Assembly: GCA_019022495.1 (NCBI GenBank)
Contig: JAFEKR010000017.1
Coordinates: 868,001-932,000, forward strand
Reading direction: 5' to 3'
DNA from: Epichloe hybrida
Taxonomy: Eukaryota; Ascomycota; Sordariomycetes; Hypocreales; Clavicipitaceae
Length of the DNA: 64,000 nucleotides
Part shown: positions 61,278 through 64,000 of the stretch, piece by piece
Position numbering within the stretch: position 1 is the stretch's first letter
How the letters are laid out: each line of letters opens with the position of its first letter
Made by a program: the position numbers and the translations under genes
The notes under the pieces: generated by a model
Seen by the model: the letters and a program-made list of their open reading frames with translations, nothing else
The model's database searches: none
Told to the model about the DNA's origin: nothing

Positions 61278-62055
61278 TATTGAAATTTAATTTTTTTTTG
61301 GGGTCATTGGCTGTGGCCAATGCATCTAATTTTCAAGGAACCAAAAACATTACTAGTAATACCCAGCTTGTGCCATATGTAACAACTAAATTCAATAATC
61401 ACTATAGTATTAGGTAAAACATTAAGAAATAAGCTTTAAGCTATAAATTTAAGGGCTAAAAAGTTAATATAAAGTTTATAATAAACTTTATAGCTATAAT
61501 TACGTAAGATATAGTTATAATTTATAACCATAGTTAAACTCAAATCCATTTAAGTTTTACTTATAGCATAAATTAACATAATTCCCCCTTCCTCTATAAC
61601 TATATTTATTTTATCTCTTTACATCTCTTCTATCTTATAACTTATCCTTTAAAGCTCTAAGGTAAACCAAAAAAAAACATAACTTATCCTTACTTAACTT
61701 TACTCTAATTCAAAACTAACAAACGCACTACACCTAAATCCATAGGTAGGTTAAGGGCTACTAATTAACTAATTGATAACTAACTAATTAGAAAATAGTA
61801 TAGCTAAGGATAACTATAAGCTAGGGGCTATAACCACTAGGCTATAGAACCTAATAGCTATCTAAAAATCTAAGGAAATTCTAGATAAAAAGGAAATTCA
61901 AAAAACTAAAGAAAACATTAAGGAATTTAGGAAAAGTAAGAAGAAAAAGGGAAATAAAAAGCTAGAGAAGAAGCCTAGATATTTGGAAAAGGTGTTGAAA
62001 AATAGAGATCTATAATTTAAGCAGTTTTACCTCGTGCCCGGGAGGGGACTAAAGA
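61278..62055. other. Insert of unknown type in copy F, RIP-poor
   Basis: About 780 bp replacing roughly 130 bp of the Copia-2 Gag region (compare 14665-14795 in copy B). It keeps many CA and TG dinucleotides, unlike its surroundings. A run of nine T followed by GGGG near the left end is a poly(A) read from the minus strand. The right part on the plus strand reads as a Lys-rich segment (RKSKKKKGNKK, PRYLEKVLKNRDL). I cannot name the family. A tail of a DNA transposon, or a retroposed fragment on the minus strand, are both possible. Confidence 0.5.
61827..61844 (-). promoter_or_regulatory. tRNA A-box-like motif in the unknown insert
   Basis: On the minus strand TAGCCTAGTGGTTATAGC matches the D-arm/A-box pattern of tRNA genes (TRGCNNAGYNGG type). 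I do not find a convincing B box downstream, so a tRNA-derived SINE is only a possibility. Confidence 0.25.
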
Positions 62056-62833
62056 GGTATTAAAGTTTAATAAAGCACTTCTTTAAGGGATGCTAGGATT
62101 AAATATCCTAGGCCTTGCTTAATAAGAACGCCGTAATCTTATAGAGAATTACATAATTCTCTAATAACTTCCTTTATAGCCCTTTTAAAGGTATCTTTTA
62201 ACTAGCCTTTAAAGTCTTCTTAAAATAATTCCTATAGGTTATTATCTCTCTAACCTTAATACTTACTAAGGTTAATAAATCTTATAATCTAGTTATTAAG
62301 CTTAAGCTACATAGTAGTCTCTAGATCTAGTTTAATAGATTCTTTTTAATTACGTAAGAAGTTATAAGTAAGCTACTATAAATATATAGGTGACTTATAC
62401 TCTTAGGGTCTTTTAAGGCCCAAGGGTAATAATTAGAGCCTTACTATTACTAGTAGCTCTTTCTCTTATAAAGAGTCTAGATTTCTCTGCTATCTTTAAC
62501 TATAAAAGGGATGTTATTAAGTTATTATTCTTTGCTACTAATTAAGCTCCTATTTTTGCTTATTGCCCTTATAAAGGTTTTCTTTCGTACTTAAGGAGCA
62601 TTATTAGTCTAATAAAATTAGAAAATTATGAAAATAGGAAAAACAGAAGGAAAAGTAGTAAAAGTAGTAATAAGAATAAATTAATAAGGATAAATAAAGC
62701 AATAGAAGTGCTAAAAGTAACTAAAAAATAATAAGAAAAGTAATAAGGAAATAATAGGGATTACTACTTCCTATATTTTATAAAAAGAAGGAAGGAAGTA
62801 ATCTCTCTGTTTTACTAATAAGTAGAGCATTGC

Positions 62834-62935
62834 ACTACAAACTACACTAACTACAAAGAAAAAAAACTACACTACACTACACTACAAATTTATTTTCATA
62901 AACTACACTAACTACAAATACTACATTTGTAGTGT
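62834..62935 (-). repeat. Subterminal ACTAC pentamer array of element 2
   Basis: Repeated ACTAC/CTACA units with an inverted copy (TGTAGTGT) at the inner edge. This is the position occupied by AATAC/ATACA pentamers in element 1. Confidence 0.85.
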
Positions 62936-62970
62936 TAGTAAAAATATTTATCTTAGCTTATAATATCTTT

Positions 62971-63067
62971 ATAATAGCTTATAATAGCTTATAATAGCTT
63001 ATAATAGCTTATAATAGCTTATAATAGCTTATAATAGCTTATAATAGCTTATAATAGCTTATAATAG
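62971..63067 (-). repeat. Decamer satellite of element 2, left of the solo LTR
   Basis: Nine perfect ATAATAGCTT units followed by a degenerate one. Four more follow the LTR at about 63880-63920, showing that the LTR inserted into one array. Confidence 0.95.
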
Positions 63068-63074
63068 TTATAAT

Positions 63075-63874
63075 TGTTAAAAATAAGACCTATTTTTAGC
63101 CCTTTTCTAGTTAAAGAACCTTCTTATTACTAGCTTGCTTTGCAAGTCTGACAGCTGCACTGCAGCTGTTAACGGTCGCGAGGGCAGCTGTCAACAGCTG
63201 CGACCGACCGTGTGGATGACTAATTAGTCAATTGCGTTGTGGCTGCAAGTGTGGCCACAACCACGCTACTAGTAATTAGGTAAGCTAGGGTGACGTAAGC
63301 TAGGGTGACGTAAGCAGGTGACCCTATATATAACTTACCCTATAGCTATCTTTAACAACGATTTTCTCTTTATCTAGAGGTCATACAAAAGTTTTATATA
63401 TAGCAAATTAAAGCTTAAAGATAGGGCTTTCTCTTTATATAAGGTTATTTTTTAGACTAAAAGTTAGTGCATACGGGTTACTAGCTAGTATGGTGGTGAG
63501 TCGATTTTTTGGTTTTTGCATACAAATGAATTTTACGGAAAATCAAAAGTGGCCCGTAAGACCCCGTTAGCGGCCCGGATCCACCGATACAGTTGGTAGG
63601 TCTATGAGAGGAAGAAGATCTTTTCAACTAGCTAGATAGCTAGTCCTCTTAACTAACAATAGCCGCATTGCCTATACAACGTATCTAAAATTAATTCTAT
63701 TGCTTTATAAGATATTATAAAAGTGATTTAAATTGAATTCTATTAGTTAATAACTGCTATAACCTTCCGTTACGTTACGTTAATTAATTTAACGTTGCAG
63801 CCCTATTAGTCCCTGACCGTAGAGCTTGCACCCGTACAGCTGTTGCCAGCTAGCAACTAGCTCCCTACATTTCA
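63075..63874 (+). repeat. Copia-1 solo LTR in hAT-like element 2
   Basis: 800 bp, TGTTAAAA to CATTTCA, with a perfect 5-bp TSD, ATAAT (63070-63074, 63875-63879). It lacks 21 bp in the CAGCTG block compared with the other copies. Moderately RIP-mutated. Confidence 0.94.
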
Positions 63875-64000
63875 ATAATAATAGCTTATAATAGCTTATA
63901 ATAGCTTATAATAGCTTATATATATATATTTTATATATTTTATATAACTTAAAATATTATTAGTGTTAAAGTTTAATTAAAAATAAATAAGTAATAAATT

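Larger units (their letters stand above)
56714..62822 (-). pseudogene. Copia-2 copy F, host of D1 (RNase H to Gag, RIP-inactivated)
   Basis: Colinear with about 10060-15410 of copy B, minus-strand coding: RNase H at 56.8-57.2 kb, RT to about 58.1 kb, integrase about 59.0-59.6 kb, Gag up to 62.8 kb. Its 3' LTR side lies left of D1, outside the window. This is the oldest element here by nesting and the most heavily mutated. It is interrupted at 61278-62055 by foreign sequence and at 62822 by hAT-like element 2. The open frame at 56978-57220 is on the non-coding strand of RNase H and is a shadow. Confidence 0.8.
62823..64000 (-). mobile_element. hAT-like non-autonomous element 2, partial at window end
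   Basis: Starts TAGAGCATTG, which is the element 1 terminus with C to T. The 8 bp before it, CTAATAAG, are continuous with the uninterrupted Copia-2 site (15401 region), so they should reappear as TSD outside the window. Inward it has ACTAC pentamers, then the decamer AAGCTATTAT (inverted), then ATTAGTGTTAAAGTTTAATT shared with 52.55 kb of element 1. Its right end is beyond the window. Its decamer array is split by a Copia-1 solo LTR. Confidence 0.8.

Overview
The window looks like an AT-rich, gene-free heterochromatic block of a filamentous ascomycete (Pezizomycotina). The evidence is the content and the mutation pattern. Everything readable is LTR retrotransposon or DNA-transposon sequence. 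Most of it is saturated with C:G to T:A transitions that remove CA/TG and leave TA, with CT and CC kept, as expected of repeat-induced point mutation (RIP). I see no host protein gene, tRNA or rRNA. The species cannot be fixed from the sequence alone.

Nearly every base can be assigned to a nest of transposons, because the element ends, target-site duplications (TSDs) and rejoined hosts are visible. Outermost is a Copia-2 copy (F, 56714-62822, left part outside the window). Copia-3 copy D1 is inserted in it (8512-8810, 30489-31910, 55859-56713; left part outside the window). D1 carries three insertions. The first is Copia-2 copy A1 (1-1142 and 8252-8511), itself split by a full-length Copia-1 (1143-8250). 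The second is the Gypsy-2 chromovirus H (8811-30488, TSD GAGAA), split by Copia-2 copy B (9530-16154, TSD CCTTA) and Gypsy-1 copy G1 (17771-25585, TSD AAGAG). The third is Copia-3 copy D2 (31911-55858, TSD CTAGT), split by Gypsy-1 copy G2 (32769-40626, TSD TTACC), Copia-2 copy C (42040-48634, TSD AAAGC), a Copia-1 solo LTR (49345-50166) and a hAT-like non-autonomous element (50717-52902, TSD TTTAGAGG). At the right edge a second hAT-like element (from 62823) sits in F and carries another Copia-1 solo LTR (63075-63874, TSD ATAAT).

Only Copia-1 still has long open frames: Gag, protease, integrase, reverse transcriptase with YVDD, and RNase H. They are broken by one frameshift and three in-frame stops. 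The other families are readable only through many RIP-type stops. Copia-2 and Copia-3 belong to one Copia lineage whose RT motif reads like QTDD rather than YVDD. Both Gypsy families carry a C-terminal chromodomain.

The most unusual observations are: two hAT-like elements with the same termini and decamer satellite but different subterminal pentamers; a consistent edge effect in which the outer ends of every element escape RIP; a Copia-1 whose flanks show it is a recombination chimera; and a poorly RIPed insert of unknown identity at 61278-62055. All homology statements come from reading translations by eye, and no database was searched.
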